Origin: Culex pipiens pallens
Lineage: Eukaryota > Arthropoda > Insecta > Diptera > Culicidae
Direction: 5' to 3'
NCBI RefSeq assembly: GCF_016801865.2
Contig: NC_068938.1
Coordinates: 27,107,740-27,171,739 of the forward strand
DNA: 64,000 nt
A program made the translations under genes and the position numbers. The notes beneath the pieces are model-generated. The model searched no databases. It was not told the DNA's origin and saw only the letters and a list, made by a program, of their open reading frames with translations. Shown in pieces: positions 11,310 through 21,699 of this stretch. How positions within the stretch are numbered: the first letter of the stretch is position 1; the number at the start of each line of letters is the position of its first letter.

Positions 11310-13377
11310 ATTGAAATTGAATCACCGCGGACAGTCATTTTTTGTCGTTGCATTGCTTCGCTGGAATTCCATATTTCTTTTATAAAAACAATATAGTTCA
11401 AAGTATGTGACAATGATAGTCTTAAAAAAAATAAAATAAAAGTGATTTTTTCAGTAAAAAGTCGTCTAACGTATTCAGGAGCACTTGGCCTGAAACATTT
11501 CAAAAAGAAACAAAATAATACCCTCTGCCCATTTTTTACACCCGAAAACGCCCCAGGGCACCTGAGGTCAGTAACATTGTAAACATTCCCCTACTCAATT
11601 GCCCGGTTGGGCGGTACAAATTGCATTATTTTGGCGGTACTTTTCCCTTGCTTTGGGATCCAAACCGCCCAGGCGGTTTGGATAGTTGATGCTATACAAA
11701 ACACAAGTAAACAAGACCCTTTTCGATCCCTTTTCCCCATGAAAATTATCAAGATTTTTTCTTTTCTTTCCATCAAGCAACTTCCACGTGAATGGGTTTC
11801 CCTTTTTTTCGATAGCGGAGGAGGAATGTTCCTACCCACGAGAAAGGAAATGAAATTTTTCGCCGCAATCGAGACTGAAGCTAAAAACCGGAAATCAACC
11901 AGGAATTTTCTGACCCAAATAGTACTTCGAAGGGGGAAAAGGGAGTGTGAAAATGATTTGCCCTCCGAGAAAAGGGGCAGCTTCTTTTTTATTACTCAAT
12001 CCAGACCAAATTATTGTCGGAACAGCGGGCAAGGACCAACCATTCACCGCACACACGTTCCACGAGGTAAGTTTTGTAGTTTCCTGAATGATTTGATGAT
12101 ATGAAAGGAACTGTGATATGGTGAGATCTTGGAAATCTTTGCTTAAATTTATTTTTCTTTTCAAATTTAAATGTTGAGGCAATTTTGGCAGCATTCCTCG
12201 AGCTGTATCATGAGAATGGTTTTCTGATTGATTTACTGTCTTGAGCAAAATGATAAATGTTCCTTGGTCCTAACCTGTTCTCAGCACCTCAGAGGACCTA
12301 ATAGAATAAGAAATGAACAAAAAAATGTAAATATTTTGATAAGAGTTCTTTACATAAGAATTAGTTGCTATTTAAGTTTTTTTAAATGTATCACTGTATG
12401 TTAGAAAAAATAACAAATGTGCTCAAAATAACCAAAAAGGTTATTTTTTAAGGTAGCGGCAAGACCGTCAAAATTAGTTTGGTAATGTTTAATTTTTTTC
12501 GAGCAGTATGTTTTTTGAAAGGCATCTTAAATAAGGTCAATCGAAATTGTTTAGTTGTTAAATCAAATTTAAATTGAAAGGATCTTATAAGAGTTGACAA
12601 CACATGAATTGTATTTTTGTTGTATCCACTTGAAAGTGTGTTTTTGTACTGAGATTTTTATGAATGAAATAAATTATTTTTTTGAGTACCATATTTTATA
12701 TACTTTTATATCGATCCTGACACTTAAAAATAATCATCACTGCTCACTAAAGATATCGAGGCAGTCAAATTTTAAAAAAATGTTAACTGTTTATTTCAAT
12801 CATTTTACTTTTTGGCAATCACTTCACATTTTCTTTAAAATATGTTGACCATGCGTAATTATAACTGATAATGTTTTTTTCCTAAAAATCAACAAATAAA
12901 ATTCTATATAAAAACTTAGACTGACGTATGCTAAGACACAGCTGAAATAAAAGTTAATAAGAAACATGAGCTTTTCTGAAAAGTTTAACCAAATTTTTAA
13001 AACCTTCAAATTGTTAATAACACAGCATATAAGGCCAATGCAAATATTTTCAAGGTTTTTGTCCCTCGGCTCTGGCCGGGGTCGAGGTAGGTGGGGCAAA
13101 AAAATAAAAAATATAAAAAATAAATACCAAGCCAAACTCTCAACATGTGTATGCAAAAAGTGTTCTTAAATGCATTTTACACTAGTTAAGTTCTTTTGCA
13201 ATCATTAGTCTTCAAAAAATGTAAGATTTGACGAAAACAAAAATTTTAAGGAAAAAACACTTTTTGCAATACTAAAGATCGAAATTTTTTTTTTGCAATA
13301 CTAAAGATCGAAAATTTTCAAAAATTCAATGGATTTTTAAAATCAATCCAAACATGCTTAAAAATGATTCTGAACGC
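11310..13377. other. First part of the spacer between the inverted arms, no gene seen
   Basis: Unique-looking sequence with a moderately GC-rich patch (11,520-12,080) and AT-rich DNA after it. The 165-codon plus frame at 11,607-12,104 overlaps minus frames, has no recognisable domain and starts inside a palindrome, so it is not called. Confidence 0.45.
11658..11683. repeat. 26-bp palindrome with 12-bp perfect arms
   Basis: ATCCAAACCGCC pairs with GGCGGTTTGGAT around a central CA. No neighbouring gene explains it as an operator. Confidence 0.6.
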
Positions 13378-13809
13378 AAGGGAATGCATTTTGAATTGAT
13401 TTCAGCTGATTGCACTTAAATTTCCATTGAAATTTTGAAGCTTTTTGAAAAAAAAAATTTTTTTTCGCCCTGATTTTTTGGGCCAACTTTGAAGGGGACA
13501 AATAAAATTTCTACCAGCCTTATGATCTGATTTAAAATGTTTAAAATAAACATTCGAGGTTTGTTTCTCTATACAGCAAACAATGTTTTGGAATTTTTAA
13601 TGTTGAACTTTTCTTTTGTAGAGGTCTTTGAACAATTCACATAAACTTTAAATTGCTGCAAAAATTTTAATTTTTTGTCGCCTCCCCCTTCAAAATCGGC
13701 CCGTAAAATCAGGGGCAAAAAGAATATTTTTTTAAACTTCAAATTTTCAACTGATTTCAATGAATAGTCAATTGTAATTGGCGAAATCAATTTACAATGC
13801 TTTCCCCTG
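13378..13809. mobile_element. Foldback repeat of about 430 bp
   Basis: The left arm (AAGGGAATGCATTTTGAATT onward, including GGGCCAACTTTGAAGGGG) pairs imperfectly with the right arm (CCCCCTTCAAAATCGGCCCG to the TTTCCCCTG end). It belongs to the same dispersed family as 2,821-3,036 and 28,700-28,930. No coding capacity. Confidence 0.6.
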
Positions 13810-16240
13810 TATTTAGAATCATTTTAAACATGTGTTGTTTTCTTCAAAATGCTTTTAAATGCAGGGAATTTGGGATGAATATAGAACACAGTTGTTTTTC
13901 GTTTAAATATTTATTTCGCGATTTCGCGCCGTGAAAACTGTTACATACTGTGAAATGCCGCGGAATTTGAATCATTCCATTGATAAATCGCATTTATGTT
14001 CATTAAATCTTTAATTTTTATTGCAGACAATTCACAAGATTTTAAACAAGAATATTCTATGAAATATAGATAGCTGATTCTACATTTCCAGAAAAATCTA
14101 TTTATACCTCAAAATTCCAAAAATATTGTAAAAGAACAATATTCAACAATTCAATAAAAGTAAACTAAAAAAAACTAATTATTATTTACTTAGCATTTGC
14201 TATGTATTATAATTTACTGCAATTATCAACTACATTTTTAATTCCCAAAATTTCAATAAAATAAAATTAGCTGAATCAAAAATTTAACTGTAGAATACTC
14301 CCAAATTCCCGCAAAAAATCCGATACATTAAAAAAAAATATTTTGTATTTTAAACTACTGCTAACTTTTAAAACACTTTTCTGTTCATATTTATGCTGAA
14401 AGAACTCATTTTTACGTTTATTTTGAGCATTTTTTTAGAGTACCTTGATTATTTTAATTTTTATTTTTATATTTGGCCAAGGGGCCACAGGAAATTTTTT
14501 CAGGAAAAAATATTTGCATCAGCCTTAAACAAATCGAAATTTTTATTGATAGTGGTCAGAAAAAAATAACATTCAAAATCCAGCAACTCTGCCAAGGAGC
14601 ACAACTTGGCAAAAAATAAGTGTTCAATAAAAAAAATCTGTTGTAAAATGTCAATGTAAAATGTACATATTTACTCATATTTTTATGCTTTGAAAAACAA
14701 TATTTTTGTTTTTAAAGAAAAAAAAAGAATGTAGCTTTTTTTAATATAAAAATACCGACATAGTTTTATGGCAATATAAAAAAATCCAATAAGAATGTCT
14801 AATTATGAACCGAATAATAATTATTGGTAATTTGTGTTTTGATCATACGTTTTATTTTTTTTTCCAAATTATATTTCTAATTCTTTTCCGTTCTTTTTTT
14901 AAATTATTTTGAAATTCAAAAAGTATGATTTTTCTGTATAGATGTCTTGTGAAGTTTTTTATTCACGTAATTTTACAGTAATAAAATCAAAACTCCTCCT
15001 ATGAAGTTTTAGTTTCCCCTCCCAAAAACGACTCAAAACATTTGGTGCAAATAAAAGTAAAATAACCCGTGTCCCTTTCGTCCAGGGGACAAGAATCAAG
15101 CACGATTTGGAAAAGGTGCCACCCTTGAGGGGGAGAGGGTAAAACGACTTTTAAAGTGCAATGAAATATGGTCGTCAAGTTGTGGCACTGGGAAAACGAG
15201 AAGGACTTGCAAACAGCCCTGGTTCTGGGTCGTTTATAGTGAGGCACGTTTTGGTCGACGATGATGACTTGAGTTACGGAGTCTGGGTGGGAAAATGATG
15301 GAAAAGCAGCGGAAAATGAGACCAAAAGTGTGGTAAATTGCAATCACGACCCTTTAATTTTTGTGTTGATTTGCTTGGGAATTCATATGGAAAAGTTATG
15401 TTTGTCGAATTGTAGAAGTTGATAAATAAATCATACAACAAAAAAACTTACAAAAAACTTCATTCTGTCTAGTCCACAAAGCCGCTTACGGCAGACATGT
15501 AAGTAGAAACAAGTCCACCCACTCGTGGACCAAGTCGGCAAGGCTAATAAACCTAATGAGACAGCAATGTTCTTCATTTTGGTGAAGCCCTCCGAAAAAA
15601 AAGTTAGATACAGAAAATGCCGCTGGGTGATTCTGCACTTGACTGGCACAGGTCCTTGTTAGAGCGAGTTCCGAGATGGCCGCATGTGCCCTCGGAGACT
15701 CTGCACAAGAGGTTGGCTGGGCCATGTAACAATAAAATGATGTACACATTGCTTCGTTTGGAGGGCGTCCGGTGGAGTTTTTTTTTCGAAAGGTACGACA
15801 AAGAAGACGACATGGAACGACATTAGCCACCCAAACATTGAAAACGAGAAAAAATGTGGAAAAGGTAGGTATTAGGAATCATTCCAAGATGACGTAACAC
15901 ATGATACTACATTTAGTTCACGTTTTCCCAACAAGAAAAAAAAGCTACGTAATATTTGAATAACCCTCTTCAAAAGACGACAGCTACCCAATAGGGACGT
16001 GGCGTTACATCGTGCTGCCACCTGGTTTTTTTAAGCGCAAGAGTGTAAAAGTGCTGAGTCATCGTCTAAAAATAGACTATGCTTTCCTGCGGCTTTGAGG
16101 TAATTAGCAGCGCTGATTCCAGGCAAAGTTTGCGCTCGGAAGTCGATGTGAATCTGCTTAAGACCGGGCAGATATCTTTTTCTTGACTGGATAATTGGGC
16201 AAAAGATTGTACAACACCAGCCGCAGCGATGAGCTTCAGA
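13810..16240. other. Second part of the spacer, no gene assigned
   Basis: AT-rich to 14,990, then a more balanced stretch (15,000-16,240) where moderately long frames occur on both strands (for example minus 14,999-15,343 and minus 15,486-15,830). None has a recognisable domain or supporting splice sites. Confidence 0.4.
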
Positions 16241-16254
16241 TTGTTAACACAAGC

Positions 16255-16327
16255 GGCCGTGTGGCCTAATGGAGAAGGCGTCGGACTTCGGATCCGAAGA
16301 TTGCAGGTTCGAGTCCTGTCACGGTCG
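16255..16327 (+). tRNA. tRNA-Arg (TCG), copy 2
   Basis: Base-for-base identical to the minus-strand copy at 11,224-11,296, with the same G-T second acceptor pair. About 15 bp of 5' flank also aligns with copy 1 before homology stops, which marks the inner edge of the duplicated arm. Confidence 0.96.
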
Positions 16328-16425
16328 ACTGAATTGATATTTTGTTGCTATTTATAGAGGTTTTTGAATCTACTTGACTTTATCATGCGTGTCTACTTTA
16401 AAATTATTGCTATAAAAAAACTTTC

Positions 16426-16497
16426 CTCCCCGACGGGGAATCGAACCCCGGTCTCCCGCGTGACAGGCGGGGATACTGACCACTATACTATCGAGGA
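16426..16497 (-). tRNA. tRNA-Asp (GTC), copy 2
   Basis: Identical to copy 1 over all 72 nt. A T7 run follows downstream on the minus strand, in the TATAAAAAAACTT stretch at 16,411-16,423. The roughly 100-bp spacer to tRNA-Arg is also shared with copy 1, with a few differences. Confidence 0.97.
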
Positions 16498-17005
16498 ATT
16501 GACGAATGATGGTGTTCAACAATTGGATTAGTACAGTTTCATTTTTGATGGAGTGTTAACATTTTTCGCTGGAATTTGGCAAATCTAATAATCAGTTCAA
16601 ACTAAAAATCAGTCTAGTTATACAAAAAATGCTTTACTAAGTGTCCATATTCTACCAGCTTTGTTCGTTAAATTTGTGTTAGCTTTTCTTTTCGAGGAAA
16701 TTTGAGGTTTTGTTCTAATTTGCGGTTTTAACTTTTATTAAATAATATAATTAATATGATTAAGGATTTGATGAAAAAACAACCAGGTTATAATCCACTT
16801 TTGAAACTCAAAATCAAATAAATAATAAAAAAAATCCTTTCTCAAACTGTGTCAGCTATTTGCAATGGAGAAAAGTGACATTGAAAACCAAAACAAAGTA
16901 CAAACATTTGCTGCAATCATGGCTGATTACAAAAGAGAAAAACGCACTGCAAAAGCAAGTGCAACCAATTTAGAGGCTTTGACCAAGTCCAAAAATCCGA
17001 AATCG

Positions 17006-17014
17006 TATAAAATC
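17006..17014 (+). promoter_or_regulatory. TATA box of PYPV-repeat gene copy 2
   Basis: TATAAAATC about 111 nt before the ATG, in the same context as copy 1. The weak 64-codon frame 16,865-17,059 runs through this promoter and is not called. Confidence 0.65.
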
Positions 17015-17124
17015 AGCTCCGTCCGCCCAGATCATCATCATTGGCTTGTGGTCATCTAATCGGCTCAGTTCGGTCCGAAAATCACTGGAGCGCAGCTCAA
17101 ATCATCTGTAAACGGCTTTTCAAC

Positions 17125-17723
17125 ATGAAGGTAAGCGAGAGTTACTTGATATTTGTTCAAAATAATTAATTGTGAATTTTCCCCAGGCGTTCATTGTGTT
17201 GTCCATGGCCCTGGCCATCGCTTCCTGCGCGGCAGTCGACGACTCCTCCAAGAAGGACAAACGAGGTCTGTGGGAGCTGGACGATCACCATCACGGATTT
17301 GACGGATTCAACGGATTCAACGACCATCACGAGCAGATCGTCGATTATCACCACAAGGAGATCATCACCAAGAACGTGGCCGTGCCGTACCCGGTGGAGG
17401 TCGAGAAGCACGTGGCCGTTCCAGTGAAGGTCACATATCCGGTCGAGGTTGTCAAGAAGGTCCCGGTGGTGGTGGAGAAGAACGTCCCCGTGTACGTCGA
17501 GAAGAAGGTCGCCGTCCACGTGGATCGTCCCGTTCCGTACCCGGTCGAGGTGAAGGTCCCGGTTGTTCACAAGGAGTACGTCGAAGTGCCCAAGCCGTAC
17601 GCAGTGCACGTTGAGAAGCCCGTTCCAGTGTATGTCCAGAAGCCGGTGTTCGTGGAGAAGCATGTCCCGGTGACGGTGCACATCAAGGAGCATCACCAGA
17701 AGAAGCACTGGGGACTGTTTTGA
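17125..17723 (+). CDS. Secreted PYPV/VP-repeat structural protein, copy 2 (two exons)
   Basis: Exon 1 is ATG AAG (17,125-17,130). A 56-nt intron (17,131-17,186, GTAAGC..CCCCAG) precedes exon 2 (17,187-17,723). The product has 180 residues, the same as copy 1 except T at 85 and V at 90. The signal peptide is at 1-18, the His/Gly/Phe-rich part at 35-60, and the valine/proline/lysine repeat from about 65 to 165. It lacks the chitin-binding RR consensus; the low complexity makes family placement (CPLCP-like cuticular protein) tentative. The gene faces away from the centre of the inverted duplication, as copy 1 does, so the two are divergently transcribed with the four tRNA genes between them. The 202-codon minus frame over it is an antisense shadow. 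Confidence 0.9.
17131..17186 (+). other. 56-nt intron of PYPV-repeat gene copy 2
   Basis: GTAAGCGAGA to TTTTCCCCAG, phase 0, within the usual size range of small insect introns. Confidence 0.88.
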
Positions 17724-17752
17724 AGAGTAGGGGAGATTCAAGTTGATGATGG

Positions 17753-17758
17753 AATAAA
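17753..17758 (+). terminator. Poly(A) signal of PYPV-repeat gene copy 2
   Basis: AATAAA 30 nt after the stop codon. Homology with copy 1 ends just past this point, which marks the outer edge of the arm. Confidence 0.75.
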
Positions 17759-17764
17759 TTGTTG

Positions 17765-18648
17765 AAAATATCAATATTTCTCTGATTTCCTAAATATTTG
17801 AAATTAGTCCATCACAAAGCCATCAAGTTCAAACGCAACAAGCCTTGTCCAGCCTCTGATCCCGTGGTTCCACGCGGTGCATTTTGTGGCCACTTAAACG
17901 GTACAAATATCGCTATCATGTCACGTCCGAGCTGGGAACCATTTTAACGCCATCCACAGCCGTTGCTGGGCCCCTTCCTGAAGTGAGGAAAGAACAAGCG
18001 ATTTTCAAAGTGCCCTCCACACAAAACCCCACTCTCGGAGTTGTACCGCCCCCCTTATCTCCTTCCCCCAGAAAAATAGAGGGGTGTTGGGAAAATCAGA
18101 GGGATGAAAAAAGAGAACCGCACACACACTTGACGCACTTAAATGTGGATGCTCATGGCTGAACGCACGACTGAAATATTAATGGCTATCACTGCGTAGT
18201 GATATCCGTTGAGTTTCCATCACTGAATAATATATCAAAATTATTGGTAATGTTTGACGCTATTTTTTATATAACTTTAAAGTCTGGAATTCCACATCTC
18301 GTTCAATTATAGAAGAGGTAATAATAGCTTTAAATGTTTTTTTTAATAATTTGGTTTCATATGTTTATATTTAATACTAAAGAAATAATTCTCCTAAAAA
18401 AGAAAAGAAAGACAAAAAAAATATTATCCTAACAACTATTTTTGCCGTGCCGTGCCGTGTTGAAATTCATCTTTTACTGATGACCAATCAAATTGATATG
18501 TGAAAAGAAGGAGAACAATATCTTAAACAAATTTCTTCAGATCAAATATTTGTCGTAAGTAGCTTAAAAAAAATATTGCTAATCATTATAATAAAAATGT
18601 ATGGTTTTGATTCTTTTAGAGCAATTCTAGCCCAAAGCACGATTTTTT
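17765..18648. other. Intergenic DNA, nothing recognised
   Basis: Moderate GC to about 18,160, AT-rich after. The 92-codon frame at 17,884-18,162 has no domain or regulatory support. Confidence 0.4.
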
Positions 18649-18652
18649 AGAT

Positions 18653-20390
18653 GAGCAACTCTCTACGAAATTGGCCGATTTCGACCATTTTTATTTTTTG
18701 TATTTTTTTTAATTGACTTAAACTTTGTCCATTTGTTCACCCATACAAGTCTCCAAACAATTTTGGCTGCTGTCCATACAAAAATGGTATGTAAATATTC
18801 AAACAGCTGTAACTTTTCAGTGATTTTTTTGATCAATTTGGTGTCTTGGGCAAAGTTGTAGGTATTGTTGAGGACTTTTGAGAAAAAAATAGGTACACGG
18901 AAAAAAAATTGCAGATTTTTTTATCAACTTTTTTTTCACCAAAACTCAATTTCCCAAAATACGTATTTTTTTTACTTTCGAGATTTTTTGATATGATTTA
19001 GGGGACAAAAATCCGCAACTTTTGAGCCATAGAGAAACATGGTCAAAAAATCTTCCGCCGAGTTATGAATTTTTGAAAAAAACAGTGATTTTTGGAAAAA
19101 TCGAAGTTTCATGCAAAAACGAGTTTGACATTATTTTTTAATGCAAAATTGAATTTGCAATCGAAAAGTACTCTACAGATTTTTTGATAAAGGGCTCCGT
19201 TTTCAGGATATAGCCACCGAAAGTTTGATTTTAGCGAAAAATTTGCAGTTTTTCAATTTTTAAAAATAGTGACCATAAGTGACCATTTCTAATTTTTTTT
19301 TTTAGAAGTTCAGAAAATTTGCTATAAAATTGTCTAAGAGACATTGAAGATTGAACCTCGGGTTGCTGAGATAGAGCCGCTTTAAGAAAAAGAAACATGA
19401 AAAAATGAAGTTTTCTTAATCATACCAAAATAACCCACCATTTTCTTATGACGATATCTCAGCAACTAATTGTCCGATTTTCAATGTTAAGACATGAAAC
19501 ATTTGTGAAATTTTCCGATCTCTTTGAAAAAAAAAATTTTGAAATTTTTAAATCAAGCCTAACATTGAATATTACGCATTACGGTCATTAGAAAATGTTG
19601 GGTTGTTTTGGTGAGATTAAGAAAACTTCAATTTCCGTGTTTCTTTTTCTAAAAGCGGCTCTATCTCAGCAACCCGAGGTCCAATCTTCAATGTCTCTCA
19701 GACAATTTGATAGCAAATTTTCTGAGCTTTTCAAAAAAAAAAATATTTTCAGAAACGGTCACTCATAGTCACTATTTTTTAAAATTGAAAAACTGCAAAT
19801 ATTTCGCTTAAATCAAACATTCGGTGGCTATATCTTGAAAACGGAGCCCTTTATTCAAAAATCTGTGAGTACTTTTCGATTGCAAATTCAATTTTGCATT
19901 AAAAAATAATGCCAAACTTGTTTTTCACTGTTTTTTTTTTTTCAAAAATTCATAACTCGGCGGCAGAATTTTTGACCATGTTTCTCTATGGCTCAAAAGT
20001 AGCGGATTTTTGTCCCCTAAAACGTATCAAAAAATCTCGAAAATCAAAAAATATGTTATTTGGGAAATTTAGTTTTAGTGAAAAAAAAGTTGATAAAAAA
20101 ATCTGCAATTTTTTTTCCGTGTACCTATTTTTTTCTCAAAAGTCCTCAACGATACCTTCAACTTTGCCGAAGACACCAAATTGATCAGAAAATTCACTGA
20201 AAAGTTACAGCTGTTTGAATATTTACATACCATTTTTGTATGGACAGCAGCCAAAATTGTATGGAGACTTGTATGGATGAACCAATCACACAAAATAGCT
20301 TATTTGGTCATAGGGAAGGCCCCCACAAAGTTTGAGCCAAATCAAAAAATACAAATAAAATCCATTTCCGGTTTTGGTGGAGAATTGCTC
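18653..20390. mobile_element. Long-inverted-repeat element A (1,738 bp, TSD AGAT)
   Basis: Starts GAGCAACTCTCTACGAAATT and ends with the inverted match (GAGCAATTCTC on the minus strand). AGAT lies on both sides (18,649-18,652 and 20,391-20,394). The two halves are inverted copies of each other over most of the length, meeting near 19,560, so the element is a large imperfect palindrome with no transposase. A second copy in the opposite orientation is at 33,576-35,352. The 4-bp TSD excludes hAT (8) and Tc1/mariner (TA); the superfamily is left open. Confidence 0.88.
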
Positions 20391-20394
20391 AGAT

Positions 20395-21078
20395 ACTTTT
20401 TTCTCGACCCTATCCGATTTCAAAGAAACTTTGTAGACGTGTTATCCAACGCTTATGTAAGCCATTTTTGTGTATATGGAGCCAATTGTACTCGAAAATA
20501 ACATTTGAGAAAGGCGTAAGTTATTTGAATATTTTTGTATTTTGCAATTTAAATATTTATGTGCAATGTAGAAAATGAGTGATATAAAAGCTATCAATTG
20601 ATTATCTTGGCACCAAACATCCGAGAGTATAGGGGCAGTCACTATAGCTTGTGAGATCTCTTCTTGCGTCTCGTGATTCCAAGCGATGTCATTCTCTCTC
20701 TATCACTTCTCCCCTTTTCCTAGACATTGAACTCTCACCGCTGAGTCTCCCAATCTCTCCGAAAACTGCAATGAGAGAACGCGAGATGGCGATTAGGAGC
20801 CGATCACGCATGACGTCCCGTTAAACTGCGTTTGCGAAATTGGTTTTGTGGCGGCTTTTGTGATATAACGCTGTTGCGGTAGGATGATCGTGGAAGCGGA
20901 AATGAGAGAGAAAAGGAAAATGTCAATCGCGAGTGTGTAAACACGAAAACGTGTTCTGCCATGTTCGGCGCTGAGAGTTTCAATGAGGAGAGAAGAGCAG
21001 TTGTTTTTGAGGCATGAATATTTAGGTGGGATAACTGTAGCTGCTGAGAGCTGATATTTTGATATTTTAACAACCCTG
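20395..21078. other. Intergenic DNA, no gene seen
   Basis: Contains a GC-richer patch (20,640-21,010) with short frames on the minus strand only; no domain recognised. Confidence 0.4.
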
Positions 21079-21695
21079 TTTCTGTGTCTCGAAGCCGTTG
21101 CATCTTATCAAAAAGTGGTCAAAGAAAAGCTTGTAGGAAATTTGACGGGCTTTCCGAAAAAAAATAAACTGAAAGAAAAAGACAATCTTATGGGAAATTT
21201 GACGAGCTTTTCGGTAAAAATATTTACGAGACTGAAAGTACAAGTCCGTCGTATAGAAATTGTCACAAACCAACAAAAACCATTTTTTTCAACATTTTTA
21301 TTTTAAAAACCACTGTAACTTCACATAGATTAGACTTAGGACAGTGGTCAAAATGGAAACTTTTATTTAAAATTGTCCGGAGAATCGATTCGTTTAGAGC
21401 ACTTAATATAAGCAGTTTTAATAAATGATTTTGGTATTTTTATGGGAGAGTTGCTCAATCCTGCATTTTAAGTGAGTCTTTTTGTAACATCTTAGGCTAT
21501 TTTCACATAAATTTCGAACGACAAAAATCATGGGCTCACCTTCAAATTTGACTTTTAAACTTAAAAATCAGAAAATCTCATAAAAGTGGCGTGTTTTTTT
21601 CTTTCAGTGTATTTTTTGGAAAGCCCGTCAAATTTCCTACAAGTTTGTCTTTGACCACTTTTTGATTCGATGCAACAGTTTTGAGACACAGAAAT
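21079..21695. mobile_element. Foldback element with arms of about 110 bp
   Basis: TTTCTGTGTCTCGAAGCCGT and the following AAAGTGGTCAAAGA and TGTAGGAAATTTGACGGGCT pair with their complements at 21,600-21,695. The central part is unrelated AT-rich DNA. The termini are approximate and no TSD was confirmed. Confidence 0.65.
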
Positions 21696-21699
21696 ATTT

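Noticed and set aside
11607..12104. 165-codon plus frame in the duplication spacer
   Set aside because: Overlaps long minus frames, begins in a palindrome region, and shows no domain or splice support.
16865..17059. 64-codon frame upstream of the copy 2 gene
   Set aside because: Runs through the TATA box and 5' untranslated region of the PYPV-repeat gene and is AT-rich without a domain.
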